A DNA stretch of 64,000 nt, from positions 8,130,085-8,194,084 of the forward strand of contig NC_049981.1 of assembly GCF_000003815.2 (NCBI RefSeq), given 5' to 3'. Of the stretch, positions 25,095 to 38,000 are shown in pieces. The notes beneath the pieces are model-generated. The model did no database searches and was not told the DNA's origin. It saw only the letters and a list, made by a program, of their open reading frames with translations. How positions within the stretch are numbered: position 1 is the first letter of the stretch; each line of letters opens with the position of its first letter. A program made the position numbers and the translations under genes. This DNA comes from Branchiostoma floridae (taxonomy: Eukaryota; Chordata; Leptocardii; Amphioxiformes; Branchiostomatidae).

Positions 25095-26960
25095 CAGCCT
25101 GGATACCAGACCCCCGAACAATAGATACTTTTTTTTTAGAAATCTCCAATCAGATTCCTCCGGTACCCCTCTGCCGGCTGAAGTCCTTCCCCGGCTTATG
25201 TTGCTGTTTTATGAATGAATGAATGAAGACCTTTATTGTATAATTTTGCCCAACCGGGCTAAGTACAGGTCACAACAAGTCAGGATATATACATACATAA
25301 AAGTGTCACAAATCTAGTCTAACACAAAAGTTCGGCTTCTTCTCGCTTCTTGGTAATAGTGAAAATGTAGGACTGTATGGGTTTCGCTATTGTCGGTTTG
25401 TCAAAACGCATGAGAAATATAAACTTGTCAGTGCTACTCATGTGTCTAAAATGAGGGAATCTACTTTCTATATAACTAAATAGAGTATTTCTATCATTCA
25501 CATACATATCGCAATCAACAGTGAAGTGCACTTCATCTTCTACCATGTTTGAGTTCGGCTGTGCCTTCCCGATTCAATTCGCAGTCGGTGGCAACTGATT
25601 CTTAGTTTAGCAATGGTAGTTCTATGCCGAATGTTTGTGATTTTCAAATACTGCTCTTCATTGTATGTGGATTTCAGTAGTCTGTACGTTCGGAGTTTGT
25701 TTTTCGCACGTAAACCTTTATTATCATTATGAATGTTGGTTAGAAAATTCTGGAAATAAATATCATTCAGTCGTTGGTGGATTGCAGAAATTAGGTGGGA
25801 TATGTTTGGATCTGTTGACTTACGGGCTTGCCAAACAAAAGGGTAACCACACTCCTCCAAAGTTTTGCGAACACCAGATGCCCAACATTTGGTACCTGAT
25901 GAATCTAGATTAAGCTGACATAAGAGAGCGTCTGCCTGCAGACTCTCAGCGGGCACATTCTGTTGAATTCTAATGAAATATTTGATGGCGTTTAGAGAGG
26001 CTTCCAGTTGGATAGGATACCTCCCTAATTCAGCGCGTACACCAAGGTTAGATGCAGTTTTCGGAACATTAAGTGAGTGTTTACAAAATTTCAAGTGCAC
26101 TGTTTCAATAGGACAAGATATAGGACTTTTGAATGAGCTCCAAATTTCAGATCCATATAACAAAATAGGTTTAACACATGTGTCGAAGAGTTTGTTTTTA
26201 ACTGATAATGGTGCGTCTGCTTTGTCTAATGATTGTCTAATTCCAAATAGAGCTTTCAATCCCTTGCTGTATAAGTATTTGCTGTTGGCTTTGAATGTGC
26301 CAGCTGAGGATACAACAATACCTAGATAACAATAAGATGTTACTATTTCTAAAGCATTATTATCAAACAAAAAACTACAATCTTTCGGTAAGCGGCCTCC
26401 CTTTGTAAATACAATAACCTTTGTCTTTTTCAGGTTAACCTTCAGCTTCCATGATTTACAATATTGTTCTAGTCTAAGTAGGGAGGACTGTAAGCCTTGT
26501 TGGGATTCTGAGAAGATAACCAAGTCATCGGCATATAAAAGACATGGCACTTTCATGTTGTACAGAATAGGAGAATTGCTAGAAAAGTTATCAAATTCAG
26601 ATACTATATCACTAATGAACAAATTAAACAATGTTGGACTCAGATTACAGCCTTGTCGAACCCCGCAGTTAGTTACAAATGTTTCGGTAAGACGATTGTT
26701 GGTTTTGATACAGTTATTAGTTTTGGAATACATGTCTTTTATGGTCGATAGGAAGTTTCCTCCTATTCCAAGATTATTTAATTTGAACAGGAGACCCTCT
26801 CGCCAAACAGAGTCGAAAGCTTTGCTAAAATCAACAAAGCATGCGTAAAGACGTGAATTTTGACTGAGATATTTGCTTACTAAAGTTTGCTTACTAAAGA
26901 CTTGCTGTTTTATGCCATCGAAGGAATCTACTTGGAGATTAACTTTTTAGATCCAGGCTG
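25095..26960. mobile_element. MITE (AGCCTGG ends) split by a LINE insertion
   Basis: The left part 25095-25213 starts AGCCTGGATACCAGA and includes 'ctgccggctgaagtc' and 'cggcttatgtt'. The right part 26915-26960 has 'ggaatctacttggagatta' and ends CCAGGCT. The same order is uninterrupted at 16923-17121, so the LINE entered this element. Confidence 0.65.
25214..26901 (-). pseudogene. 5'-truncated, frameshifted non-LTR retrotransposon (LINE) reverse transcriptase
   Basis: On the minus strand the upstream part reads CFVDFSKAFDSVWREGLL (RT palm motif), followed by GVRQGCNLSPTLFNLF and the catalytic box LLYADDLVIFS, then thumb and C-terminal regions ending near EDEVHFTVDCDMY. The frame breaks at about 25546-25560 between the two long open stretches, so it is not intact. 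The 3' end carries an (ATTC)n tail at 25214-25226. The 5' half of RT, the endonuclease and ORF1 are missing. It is flanked by a 13-bp target duplication TTGCTGTTTTATG (25201-25213, 26902-26914). The clade is CR1/Rex/L2-like or Jockey-like; I cannot separate these by eye. Confidence 0.88.
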
Positions 26961-29194
26961 TTGGTTATATAAAGTAGCCTCTACCAGGCTCCGCGGATCG
27001 GTGGTCTAATTGTAGAATTTGGACAAATAGAGTCTATAGTACGCTAGGGACTTAGCCGCCANNNNNNNNNNNNNNNNNNNNNNNNNNNNNNNNNNNNNNN
27101 NNNNNNNNNNNNNNNNNNNNNNNNNNNNNNNNNNNNNNNNNNNNNNNNNNNNNNNNNNNNNCCCGGACACGATAGAATCCCTTGGAGAGTGGGTAGAGGC
27201 TAGGTTTCAAGGCCGGATGGAAATAAAGGCTGTTAGAAAACGTCGGCCCGTAGATAATGGTAAATACCAGGTTATTGTGGTTTGTATTGTTGTTCCTGAA
27301 TTTCATACAGTTTAACGGTCTGTTGGTTTGTCTGCACAAGACCTTGCCATAACAGTAATCTAATTCTCGACAGAATGTTTGTCCTCACACAACGCTTTCT
27401 CACCTCTCTAATTCACGGCCACACCTGGACCATAGGTGTGAAGTTTTAACTAGTAATCGACACGAACTTGTCAAAAACATCCCATTTGGGTGTGATAAAA
27501 AGGGTTCTCGCCTGAATAGGTTTCGCCATTTGGCATATCTTTCCTAAAACCCTTTGCCGTTCGGCACATGTCTAGATTCAGACAAGGTGATATGATAACC
27601 TTCAAGATGCAAACCATTTGCCGTTGAATTTTACGTCAACCGGATAAAACCGTTTGGACGTTTTCATCATGAACGCGGCTTACACACAACTACCGTGCAC
27701 CAGAAGTACAATCCTTTTTTTCTTTCTTTTTGGCTATTAATTTTGGTGTGTTTTTCATTGCATGACACATAGTTTTATGATGTGTGTGAGTCATATGAAC
27801 ACTGTAATGTCCTTGGTGACAATGAGCTATCCGGCGTCATTTCTGTTTTCACGATTTTTGAAAGTTCAACGTAATGAATGTTAGAACATGTGTTTTGGGA
27901 TGGATACATATTTGATAATCAGATATAGCATGATATGAAAAGACAACATAACACGTCATTAGGTACAACATCTGGTACAATGTGGATCTCGGCCAAATCA
28001 GAAGCATAGATATACGGCTTTGACTACACATGGTTCAATGGTCGGCATTTGAAATGAAACAACATGACAAACACAAGTTTCTTTCATATTTTGGTACATC
28101 ATAACACTTGCTTCAACCAAGTAAATTAGGCTTTCATTTTTACATGCAATACTACATACCTGCGTAGTACAGCCAGCAAACTTCCGTCTGACGGCACACA
28201 ACGCTACAGTCTTTTGTCCTGTACTTGGCATTTTTCGCGATGATAAAGTAAGAAAGTAATGCCTGGTCTTAATCCAGAGAATATATTTAAAGAGAGCCAA
28301 AGCACGTAATCAAACCTAAGGACTTTGTTGTCGGTAAGGATGGACTGCGATGCAGCTGCACAAGTTCGGTCCTTGGGAAACAGTAATTTAGTCGGTAATT
28401 TTGTAATCAAGTTCTTTTTTATTTTGAAAAACAGAAAGTTGGCTTGTGCAGCAGTGATATATCTGGAGTTCACAATATGTCATCATTAGTACTTGGTTTA
28501 TGTTTATGCAAGGAGCTTTTATATCGGTTTATGTTTAGGACAATCAGCGACTCTGCATTTTCTTTCTTGCCCTACTGTCACTGACCGAACAAGCAAAGGA
28601 CATTTTCTCACACTGTCACTCACAGTAGCATCCCAGCGACGCTGATTGTCGTTCACATTCAATCCACAAGAGGGCCCATGTCAGAGGATCTGTGCCATGA
28701 TGAAAGGGGTTCTGGGAATTCGTAGCCCACTCCGAGAACTTCGGTTACTCTGTGGACAAGAAGTGTGTGTGTGTGGGGGGGGGGGGGGGGGGGTAAACAT
28801 TAACAACTGTAGAGAGATGTGCCTAATATTGCTGCCCTAATCATGTGTCTTACTACACGGGCGCCGAATCATAGATAAAAAGGAAAGCGAAGTTCTGAAC
28901 AATCATGAACTCCCACAGCTTTGGCGTCGCTTATGCATAGCATCCCTCAGGCTACACAAAGCTTCGACCTTCAAAGTGACCTTCAGAACACAAACTAAGG
29001 CGTCTGCAAGCAAGTTTTATGGAGCACATCCTATCCTCTGAAGACTCCCAATTCAATGAGAGAGGGCGAAAAAAAAGTGGAAAAAACTTGAACGTAGGAT
29101 TAAAGCGACAAAACATGGATTACAACCAACAGGTCTTTTATTTCAGTATTCAAGATCCTGCACAAAGTGACTTGCGTATACGTAGTAGACTGGT
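26961..29194. other. intergenic sequence with a 100-N gap (27062-27161)
   Basis: No coding region or clear transposon is recognised. It includes a G homopolymer near 28768-28793. The 100-N gap is a placeholder of unknown length. Confidence 0.5.
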
Positions 29195-30545
29195 ATCACT
29201 TAACCAACTTGTCAACCACACTCATGGCTTCCAAACTAGCCACTTCTTCAACTACAATCATAGCTACCACACTAGTGTCACTTCTACGACTACAGTCATG
29301 ACTACATCACTAGTGTCACTTCTACAACTACACTCGTGACTACCTCACTCACTAGTGTCACTTCTACAATTACACTCATGACTACCACACTAGTGTCACT
29401 TCTACAACTACACTCATTGCTACCTCACTAGTGTCACTTCTACAATTACATTCATGACTACATCACTAGTGTCACTTCTACAACTACACTCGTGACTACC
29501 TCACTCACTAGTGTCACTTCTACAACTACACTCGTGACTACCTCACTCACTAGTGTCACTTCTACAATTACACTCATGACTACCTCACTCACTAGTGTCA
29601 CTTCTACAATTACACTCATGACAACATCACTAGTGTCACTAAGTTCTACGACTACAGTCATGACTACCTCACTAGTGTCACTTCTACAACTATACTCATT
29701 GCTACCTCACTAGTGTCACTTCTACAACTACACTCATGGCTACCTCACTAGTGTCACTTCTACAACTACACTCATGGCTACCTCACTAGTGTCACTTCTA
29801 CAACTACATTCATGGCTACCTCACTAGTGTAGTGTCACTTCTACAACTACACTCATGGCTACCTCACTAGTGTCACTTCTACAACTACAGTCATGGCTAC
29901 CTCACTAGTGTCACTTCTACAACTACACTCATGGCTACCTCACTAGTGTCACTTCTACAACTACACTCATTGCTACCTCACTAGTGTCACTTCTACAACT
30001 ACAGTCATGGCTACCTCACTAGTGTCACTTCTACAACTACAGTCATGGCTACATCACTAGTGTCACTTAAATCTAGTCTACTCATTGCTATCTCACTAGT
30101 GTCCATTCTACAACTACACTAATGGCTACGTCACTAGTGTCACTTCTACAACTACACTCATGGCTACCACACCAGTGTCACTTCTACAACTACTCTACTC
30201 ATTGCTACCATACTAGTGTCTATTCAACTACACTAATGGCTACGTCATTAGTGGAACTTCTTCAACTGCACTCATGACTACCTCACTAGTGTCACTTCTA
30301 CAACTAGTCTACTCATTGCTACCTCACTATTGTCACTCCTACAGCCGTTTTACTCATTGCTACCAATGACAATGACAAATTGTTACCACACTAGTGGTGT
30401 CACTTCTACAGCTAAAATCATGGCTACCACACTAGTGTCACTTTACACTTTACAACTACACCACTAGTGTCACTTCTACAACTACACTCATGGCTGCCGC
30501 ACTACACTTTACACTTTACAACTACATCACTAGTGTCACTTCTTC
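29195..30545. repeat. 38-bp minisatellite, about 35 units
   Basis: The unit reads TCACTAGTGTCACTTCTACA then ACTACACTCATGGCTACC (38 bases; starts at 29707 and 29745 for example). A 42-base variant with a doubled 'tcac' occurs around 29490-29620; only there is the length divisible by three, which explains a short repetitive open frame. Units decay after about 30060 and at both edges. It lies between Pinhead and Admp. Confidence 0.93.
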
Positions 30546-32935
30546 AATTGTAGCTCTGGCTTCCACACTTGTGTCACTTGACTATCGAACCTGTTTCACC
30601 TAGAACTGCGGCCATTTGTGTCACTTTCACGACTAAAATCAAAGCTATCACACGAGGACTTTCTCGGCATGCTCACCATTTCCAGAGGGGAAAATTTTTA
30701 TTTTTGTTTTCAAAATCATGTGAAATTTGATAAGCGTGTGATGCCATCCATGAAAGTTACTTGCTCTGGTCTGTGAAAACCAGGAGCGGACAGTGGGTAT
30801 AAAGGCACACAAACGACTTCGCTTTATCTTTTGTCAGTAGTATAATCGTTGGCTGTAACTGCATCACCGCGTACGAGTATGTCTCAAAAGTTTTCACTGA
30901 ATATGCAAACAATTGTTCATACTCTTATGATAATCATTCTGAAAAAAATTGTGCTCTGGATAGAATTTCGACCATGATTAAAGGGATCGTACATGAATTC
31001 ATTTATCTATCCTAACGATACATTTACTTCTATGTAAACTTTTGTTCTGGGTAACGATAAGGGCTTGCTTTGAGTCAGATTTATTTATTTATTTGGGTCA
31101 GATTGCATAGAAAGGGAAGATAAACGCAGTGATTAGTGGGATCTTTTAGCACAATTGTGATTATTTAAATCTTGTAGAGTGACACAATTTGAGCTGGAAG
31201 ATGTTGTGACCGAAGACTGGAAGGATGGTGAATTGGCTTAGCTCGGGTCCAAACTTTGGAATTAGCAATAAAGAATAGCAAAACTTCTTCTTCCTTAGCT
31301 GTTGACACAGAATGGTAATACATGTACTAGCTCATTTTTATCCGCGGGCATCCTATATCCGCTGTTTTTAAAACGTGACACGGTATTTGGAGATATCAAG
31401 TCGGCTGACAGTGGTTCTAAATTGTAATACATTGTATCTTCAAAATTTGGTGTGGATATTTACCGTCTGAAACAGCCGGTTTTCTTCCCATTGAAAGTAA
31501 TCATAAGGATGTTCTGTGTGCTGAAGAGATAGAGCGAATGTTGGATCTCCGAAATCCCAAGTTATACCGATGATTGTCCTCCGTACACCTGGGAAAATAA
31601 AGACTTGTTCAGCCTATTTAATGCCATATTCTAATTCAACTGTAGGACTAACAGAGCATGTGTACAGAGTGAAGTATGTACATGAACATTGCAAGGCAGC
31701 ACCAGAGGAATGTTTCCATACGCTGTCTTCTGCAAACAAAGACGATCTTTCCATGGCAACACAAGCACGGGTTAGAGTGTCCTGAACCTCACTTCTTGTA
31801 ACCGCAAAAATGGCGGGAAAATGTCCAACCCCAATGCAGCTGACAATTGGACGTTATAAGTGGCGAGCCGCTGCCACAGGTGGGACGTGACAGGAGAGGT
31901 CTCATCCCATTGTATTTGGAAATTGCAGGAATTGTTAACTGTACTCAGTACAAAGCTCGTCATTTTCTAGCTCAGAAGTTACAACAATGTAGTTTAGTCA
32001 GGTGGAGGTAACCTCATCACGCTATCTCTGTACTGGTCTGTATGTACCCTCATCAGAGAGTGAAACAATCATGGCGGGCATTGGGACAGGATTCCAACTT
32101 GTTTCTGTCTCCTGTCAACAAACGCTGTGAAGGTGAAAAATGGACGACGATGAAACGAAAACCATCGTCTTCTATCTGTCCACTGGCGGTTAAGATGCAT
32201 GATATCTTGGACACAAATCTTTATATTTGTGTACAGTGCAGTATGTTGTGATGATGGACGTATTTCGTGAGCACAATGGGAGATCTGTACACGAATCCAC
32301 CCCTTGTCCACCAAGAAAGAAAAAAATGACCAAACAATAAAAAAACGTTGAAGAGTTTGAAAAGATACAGATGCCTTGCTTTGCTGAAATCTCTTTCGTT
32401 GGATAGAAGACAGTCTTGCATTTTGGCCACAAGAGATAGATATGGAGGGGCGACCGCCAGACCGTCTGATGCTGGGCGCTTAAAAACGTCTGTATAAGAA
32501 AATATTCCGGGGAGCTGTTTTGACGGAGAGATATTCTCATCAGTTGCCACTCTTGTGGTGGAATGTAAAGACTTGCTGAATAGGGTAGAACCCAGAGGTC
32601 GAGTCGTGTATTGTACCCCGGCACGTCTATTCCTGGGGAACTTTTTACGGGTTTGCTTAACCTGCGTCCCCTGACCACATGTCAGAATAATTTGCAATGG
32701 TGGGTGGCTGAACAAATGTTGACGATACCATTTCTACACAAAACTGCAAAAAGATTTCCTCCACTAACAGGAGTTAACTCTTGGCACAGATAATCGTGCA
32801 ACATTATCGTCACCATAGTGACGGGGCAACAGCACAGGGTAGGATGGCCACCAATAGGACGGGGAGATCCTGATTTCTTTCGCTTTGAGTCCTCCAATTG
32901 GCTGCGTGAAGGTGGAAAATATACGGGTCGTGCGT
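30546..32935. other. intergenic sequence, no gene recognised
   Basis: The segment 31325-31440 resembles the left half of the MITE at 49904-50103 (TTTATCCGCGGG, 'gacagtggttctaaat'). The remainder shows no supported coding region; short open frames on both strands have no recognisable similarity. Confidence 0.45.
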
Positions 32936-33240
32936 AGCCTTCTTCGCAGACTTCGAGCGAGGCTAGCTTTTATTCTAGTGTGTGTGGGGGGGGGGGGCTG
33001 CTTGGTGATTTTCAACGTTGGCAAGGTTCTCTTATGGCGGGAAAGGAGGTTAGCTGAGGAAGGGAGTTTGCCATGGAAGGCAGTTGTCCGACGGTGGAAG
33101 GGAGTTTTGCCCCGCCACGGCAAACTCCCTTTCCCGACATATGAAAGACAACCTAGCCAACGTTGAAAATCGCAAACCAACGCCCCACCCCCATGAAATA
33201 AAACCAGCCCCACTGGAAGTCTGTGGAGGAGGCTAGGTCG
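32936..33240. mobile_element. imperfect inverted-repeat element (MITE)
   Basis: The left arm (TAGCCTTCTTCGCAGACTTC ... GGTGATTTTCAACGTTGGCA ... GAAGGGAGTTTGCC) is matched in inverse by the right arm (GGCAAACTCCCTTTC ... GCCAACGTTGAAAATCGCAA ... GAGGAGGCTAGG). Confidence 0.7.
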
Positions 33241-33665
33241 TGAGTGTAAATAATAAGTTGGTGGTTTGATTGAACAGGTGCTGGCATTGTTTCCTGCCCA
33301 GTTCAGGTAAGAAACAGTGTCAACAGTCTGTGCGCGTTGCCTGAGGGAGCGAAAGCTGCGCCATGGCATCCAAGAGGGTCGGTAAACACCGAGCAGCGCC
33401 CGGGATTCAGCGGGTCATGTTCCGAGTGCCGGGCAAACCCATAACGGTTCCCGCCAACAAATACAATACAGATGTCGTCACAGAGAGACGTCATATAAAA
33501 GCTGCACAGCCTAGCGTTACAATTGTTCCCTTTCCTATTGGTTATCACCAGTTGGCATGTTGTAAAAAATTGATCTTACTGAAATGCAGTTGCAGAACAT
33601 CATTTGCGCTTTATAAACCAACGCTTACAGCTATGTCGTTTACTTTGTCGCCTTTTCGATACTGC

Positions 33666-33793
33666 CCAAGCAGAGATTGGTGAGGAGCATTGTGAACTTT
33701 TTTATCATATGCCCAAGTTCCTGTCCACAATCCACTCCTGGTGCGCATATGATAAAAAGGTCACAATCTTCCCCACCAACCTCTGCTTGGAGA
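33666..33793. mobile_element. hairpin MITE, CCAAGCAGAG ends
   Basis: The left end CCAAGCAGAGATTGGTGAGG pairs with CCACCAACCTCTGCTTGG at the right, and 'gtgaacttttttatcatatg' pairs with 'catatgataaaaaggtcac'. It shares its terminal sequence with 21018-21135 but has a different interior. Confidence 0.75.
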
Positions 33794-34676
33794 CTGTCTT
33801 TTCGCCAGACTGGGAGGTCCTACACTGTTCATACCAACAACAACCCTCCAGAAATGAATGGTCCCCAAGCGTCAACAAGGAATTCATTTTCCATGTAAGA
33901 CAATTGTGGTGATTACTCGGGCTTAGCTGTGAATATATTGGCACACAATGGTGAAGTGATGGCCCCCAGTGCTGCAATGACACGGTCGATTGGCTCCCGT
34001 TAGCAAAGTAAATATATTTGAATAACACTTTCCTGTTCCAATTATCAAAGTGAATAGTCGCTTTTATTTCATAATCTGGAGACAAAGACAACTACAGCCA
34101 TATGCCAGCGTGTGTATTGTTGATATTCTCCACCGCGCGATGTAAAAAAGGAATGTATATCAAATTTGCCATACGCATTTCTACATCTTTGACCATGACC
34201 GTCACTGTATGATGGCGTCTTTCTATAGTATTCAAATACAGTGTTGTGCCCAAATCGTGTTTGTTGACCTGCAATCACAACCAATAGACCTCCCCTGGTT
34301 TGGTACACGTACTAGACAAGCCGACATCTTCCGATGACTTCCGGCAGCTAAAAACGTAGTAGAGATCGGTTCAAATTCAAGCCGTGACTACGAGATTCAG
34401 TTTTAACAAGGAGGTTTCAACGTTCTTGGTTTTAGGGAACAAATTCATACAAAGCGTTTTACATTACGTGCGCCTAACATGATACATGTGTATTTCGTCC
34501 AGCTGAAATTCATCCAGCAATGTGTATTCTTGTATAAACTCTTTGATGTGTAGAAAACATACCAAATTTGTACACAGAATTCCACAAAAAAACTATCGGA
34601 TACAATGAAGCATAGTAAAAAAAACTAGATGTTGGGCATTTTGACGTTTTGGAAATACGTTCTTACTTGTGACAAG

Positions 34677-34707
34677 CTAATTAGAAAAAGGTGTTAATAT
34701 GACACCT
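34677..34707. promoter_or_regulatory. candidate homeodomain plus paired T-box site upstream of Admp
   Basis: CTAATTAG (34677-34684), a palindromic homeodomain core, is followed five bases later by AGGTGTTA-ATA-TGACACCT (34689-34707), two T-box half-sites in inverted order. It lies about 315 bases before the Admp ATG. This is read from sequence only; no activity is shown. Confidence 0.35.
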
Positions 34708-35021
34708 ACCCATAATCACTCGGGGCAGATTGGCAGGTCTTACTGAAAAGCAATTGACATAATCAACATCTCCGATTGGGCGAATCTCAGGTTTACAATG
34801 TCAATATGCCAATCATGGCTCAAAGGCTCTTTATGCAGGCGAGAAATCCCCATTGAAATTAGTGACGATTTGTCAAGGTGACCGGAGGGAAGGCGGGGTC
34901 TGTGCCAGGGTACCTCACACGCAGTCGGGGACACGCGCCCAGCAACACGCCGCGGACAACGCTCGGAACTTCTACCAATACAACTCCGCGACTGAAGGTT
35001 TTTTTCTCTCAGACCATCACG

Positions 35022-38000
35022 ATGTGGAGATTTGGACTGCTTGTGGCCTGTGCATTCTTTTTGGACCAGTCTGCGTCCAGACCGACGAGCGGCGGTGATC
35101 AGGACGAGCCCGTCACGGAGTACGAGGCGATCGAGAGACTGAAGAAAGTTTTCGGACTACCTGAGAGACCTCCGGCTCCCAAGCGACACTTCAGGCCGCC
35201 ACAGTACATGCTGGATCTGTACAACACCATTTCCGCCCCGGACGGCATCGTGCGCTTTCCCAACCCGCTCTCCGCAAACGTCGTCAGAAGTTTTCCCGAC
35301 AAAGGTACGTCACTTTCTCAGTTCGAATGGGGCAGGGAATTATCATTGATACACATCCCTGAACCTAACCACAAAAACATCTCAAATACTCCATGTATAG
35401 ATACTTTCTCGACTCTTGCGAATGATGGATCTGAAGCCCACAATGTAATACCTATTAGGGTGAGGGAATGTGTATTACGGGGGCAGATGGTTATCGCTGT
35501 TTGTGTATGTGTATTATAGTTGGGTTGGTTCTCCAGTTGTGATAGGTTGTTCGGGAGAACGGAAGGGGCGGACGTTTGAGCGCCATGTGCCGCCCTGGCG
35601 TTAGTTTAGCTCTGGTGGATTGTGTATTGTAAACATACGTCAGGACCTTACAGCCTTCATCTACAGGTCTTGAGCTAAAAATGGCAGTTTTTGATCAAGC
35701 GGAAAATGACCGATAGTCTTCTAGAGGATACCTTCTAGAGTACCGACACGGGAAAGGTAATTTTAGGAGTATACAGACTTCCCCGGAACATATTGTCAAC
35801 TTGGCGCGTATTGTGGGGGAAAGGCTTGATGTCTTGATTTCTTTTTGTCAAACTCAACGCTGGTGCAATCACACCCAAATGAAAACTACATTTACTTCTT
35901 CTCAACAAATGAGAAAAAAGTTTACATGATTAGATTTTCAACCTCCGTTGCTTGCCATGGATCAACAAAAAGGAAAGTTGATTTCAAAACAATTTAATCT
36001 CACAGAAACTTTTGAACACAGTCCGTGCATGATTAATCACAGCATGGGGTCCCTCGCCTCCCAACTCACATGTTTCCAAACGTCTTGAGGGTCTTTCTTA
36101 CGTCAGCTGAATGTTTGCAGATTTTATATGACCCCGGCAGGTAGGACGGGCGTGTGCACATCTGTTGTCAATATTGCGGCTACACACGTTGAGTCAGTTT
36201 TGGAGCCAAACCAGACGGTTTGAAATAGGGGCTCGTGAAAGAGAAGACCACCAACGGTTTAGAGCTTCTCTCGGTGGTAGGTGAACAGACAAAAGACTTT
36301 CCCCGATATCTTTGACCAATAAATCTGTGGACACAAAAGGATGGCACTAGAGAGCTTCCAACAGAGCCGAATCTTGACTTCTGGAGAGTACTTCTTCTTC
36401 TTGAACCGCGCAAGGTGAAATGTCCTCCAGATCTTAGCGGGTTTGAAATACTGTATCTATGCGAATGTCTGTTAGCGTTAGATCGAGTCTTCCGTCGTTG
36501 CTATTCTGTATAAACTGAAGTAACAATGGAGCTTTCTTCTGTTCTGAGACTTGCTTTTGACGAGAATTCTTCCCTTTATCATGGGTAGAAACCATAGAAG
36601 TTCCTTTCATCTGAGCAACAAGGGAAAGAGGGCTCTTCATCGTTGTGTATTTGTCCAATACACTTTCACACATTGAGACTCGAGTGCCTCATCACCAACT
36701 TGACCAAGCGTACAAAATGAATACACGAGGAAGGTGTGAATTTATTGATGGCTCATGATTGTCTCCAGGATGTCGGATGATTGTCTATGTCGATGGGACA
36801 AGAAAGGGACGATTATCACTTCTTAAAAGCACATTGTGATTATTTGCAAGCGGACAAAACGTCCGTTTTCGTCTTGACTGTGATCCCGAGAAGGGTTGAC
36901 TTGGTTGAAAGTAGCAAAACGCTTTTGAAGAGAAAGGGGAGGGGAGGTGATTAGAAGTTCTGGTGTTAGACCAATGTTACTCTCCAGCAATTGGGCTTCA
37001 ATGGGCCTGGAATATTAGCTTCCGACAGCGCTAAGCAGCTGGGGTAATACGAAGTCATGGGTCCAGGTGTGCAGATAATCTCACCAGGATCCGTGTGTCC
37101 CAATATACAGCACTAGAGAGAACAAACAATGGACGAAAATAAGGTAGAAGTACTAGAACAGATATTCAGCATCTAGGATCAGGAACGTTGATAGTTTTTT
37201 GCAAGTTGGAAACCAACTCCAAATTTATTCAGCGACATTAACGGTTTCTCTCGTGACAAAGAGAGGCCTTCAGATCGGGTCTGATAAATGTCAGGTAGTC
37301 GGTAAACATGTTCACCTAATCAAACACACTGCTGGAGCCCAGCAGATGTCCCACACACATGGTGTACACATGCTTCTCACTGTCGCTCAGCCAGAGGACG
37401 GCCGAGCTTTCGGGAAATGAAAATGGACAAGAGCCCAGTCAACAAACATCACATGCGTTGGGGATATTTGTAGACTTTTTGATAGTGCAGTTATGGGGGC
37501 TATCGAGACCACTACATTCCCATATGCATGCCATCTGTTTCAATAATCTGAGCGGGAGTGGAGGTCTTTAGCGTGGGTACCATCCTCCGTAGGAACCGCT
37601 GGCTCGATCTTTTCGCTCTTAGGCATGAGTTACTACGGAGGATGGTACCATGCTACGTGGAGACATGGGAGAGCTGTACCCACCAATCTGCCGTTACAGA
37701 ATGTACCATGTTAGCCACATTCTATCAAGACTGTAAATATCCCTCACCAAGAAGGGTACAATCAAAAGGTTATTCACGATAGAAACGTATGCACTACAAT
37801 ATTCTGCAATAAAGTATGCCAATGACTGACGGTTTCGTCACCTTTCCATTACAGATGTACTACACAGAAGTTTCTTCTTCTTCAATGTTTCTTCTGTGTC
37901 GGTCACGGAAAACGTCCTGGATGCCGAACTGCACCTTTTCAAGGTCAGACCAAGATACACGTCCAAGTTCATGATGAGGAGGCAACATTTCTACGAGGTA

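Noticed and set aside
25665-26848. Plus-strand frames opposite the LINE
   Set aside because: They are antisense shadows of the reverse transcriptase reading frame.
28763-28795. G homopolymer as a G-quadruplex element
   Set aside because: It is a simple homopolymer run whose length is uncertain in the assembly.
29458-29713. Repetitive frames on both strands in the minisatellite
   Set aside because: They open only where 42-bp variants make the period divisible by three; the 38-bp units break any frame.
33363-33683. Plus-strand frame starting MASKRVGKHRAAPG with a nearby TATAAAAG
   Set aside because: No recognisable family; it runs into a MITE at 33666. A basic first exon is possible but unsupported.
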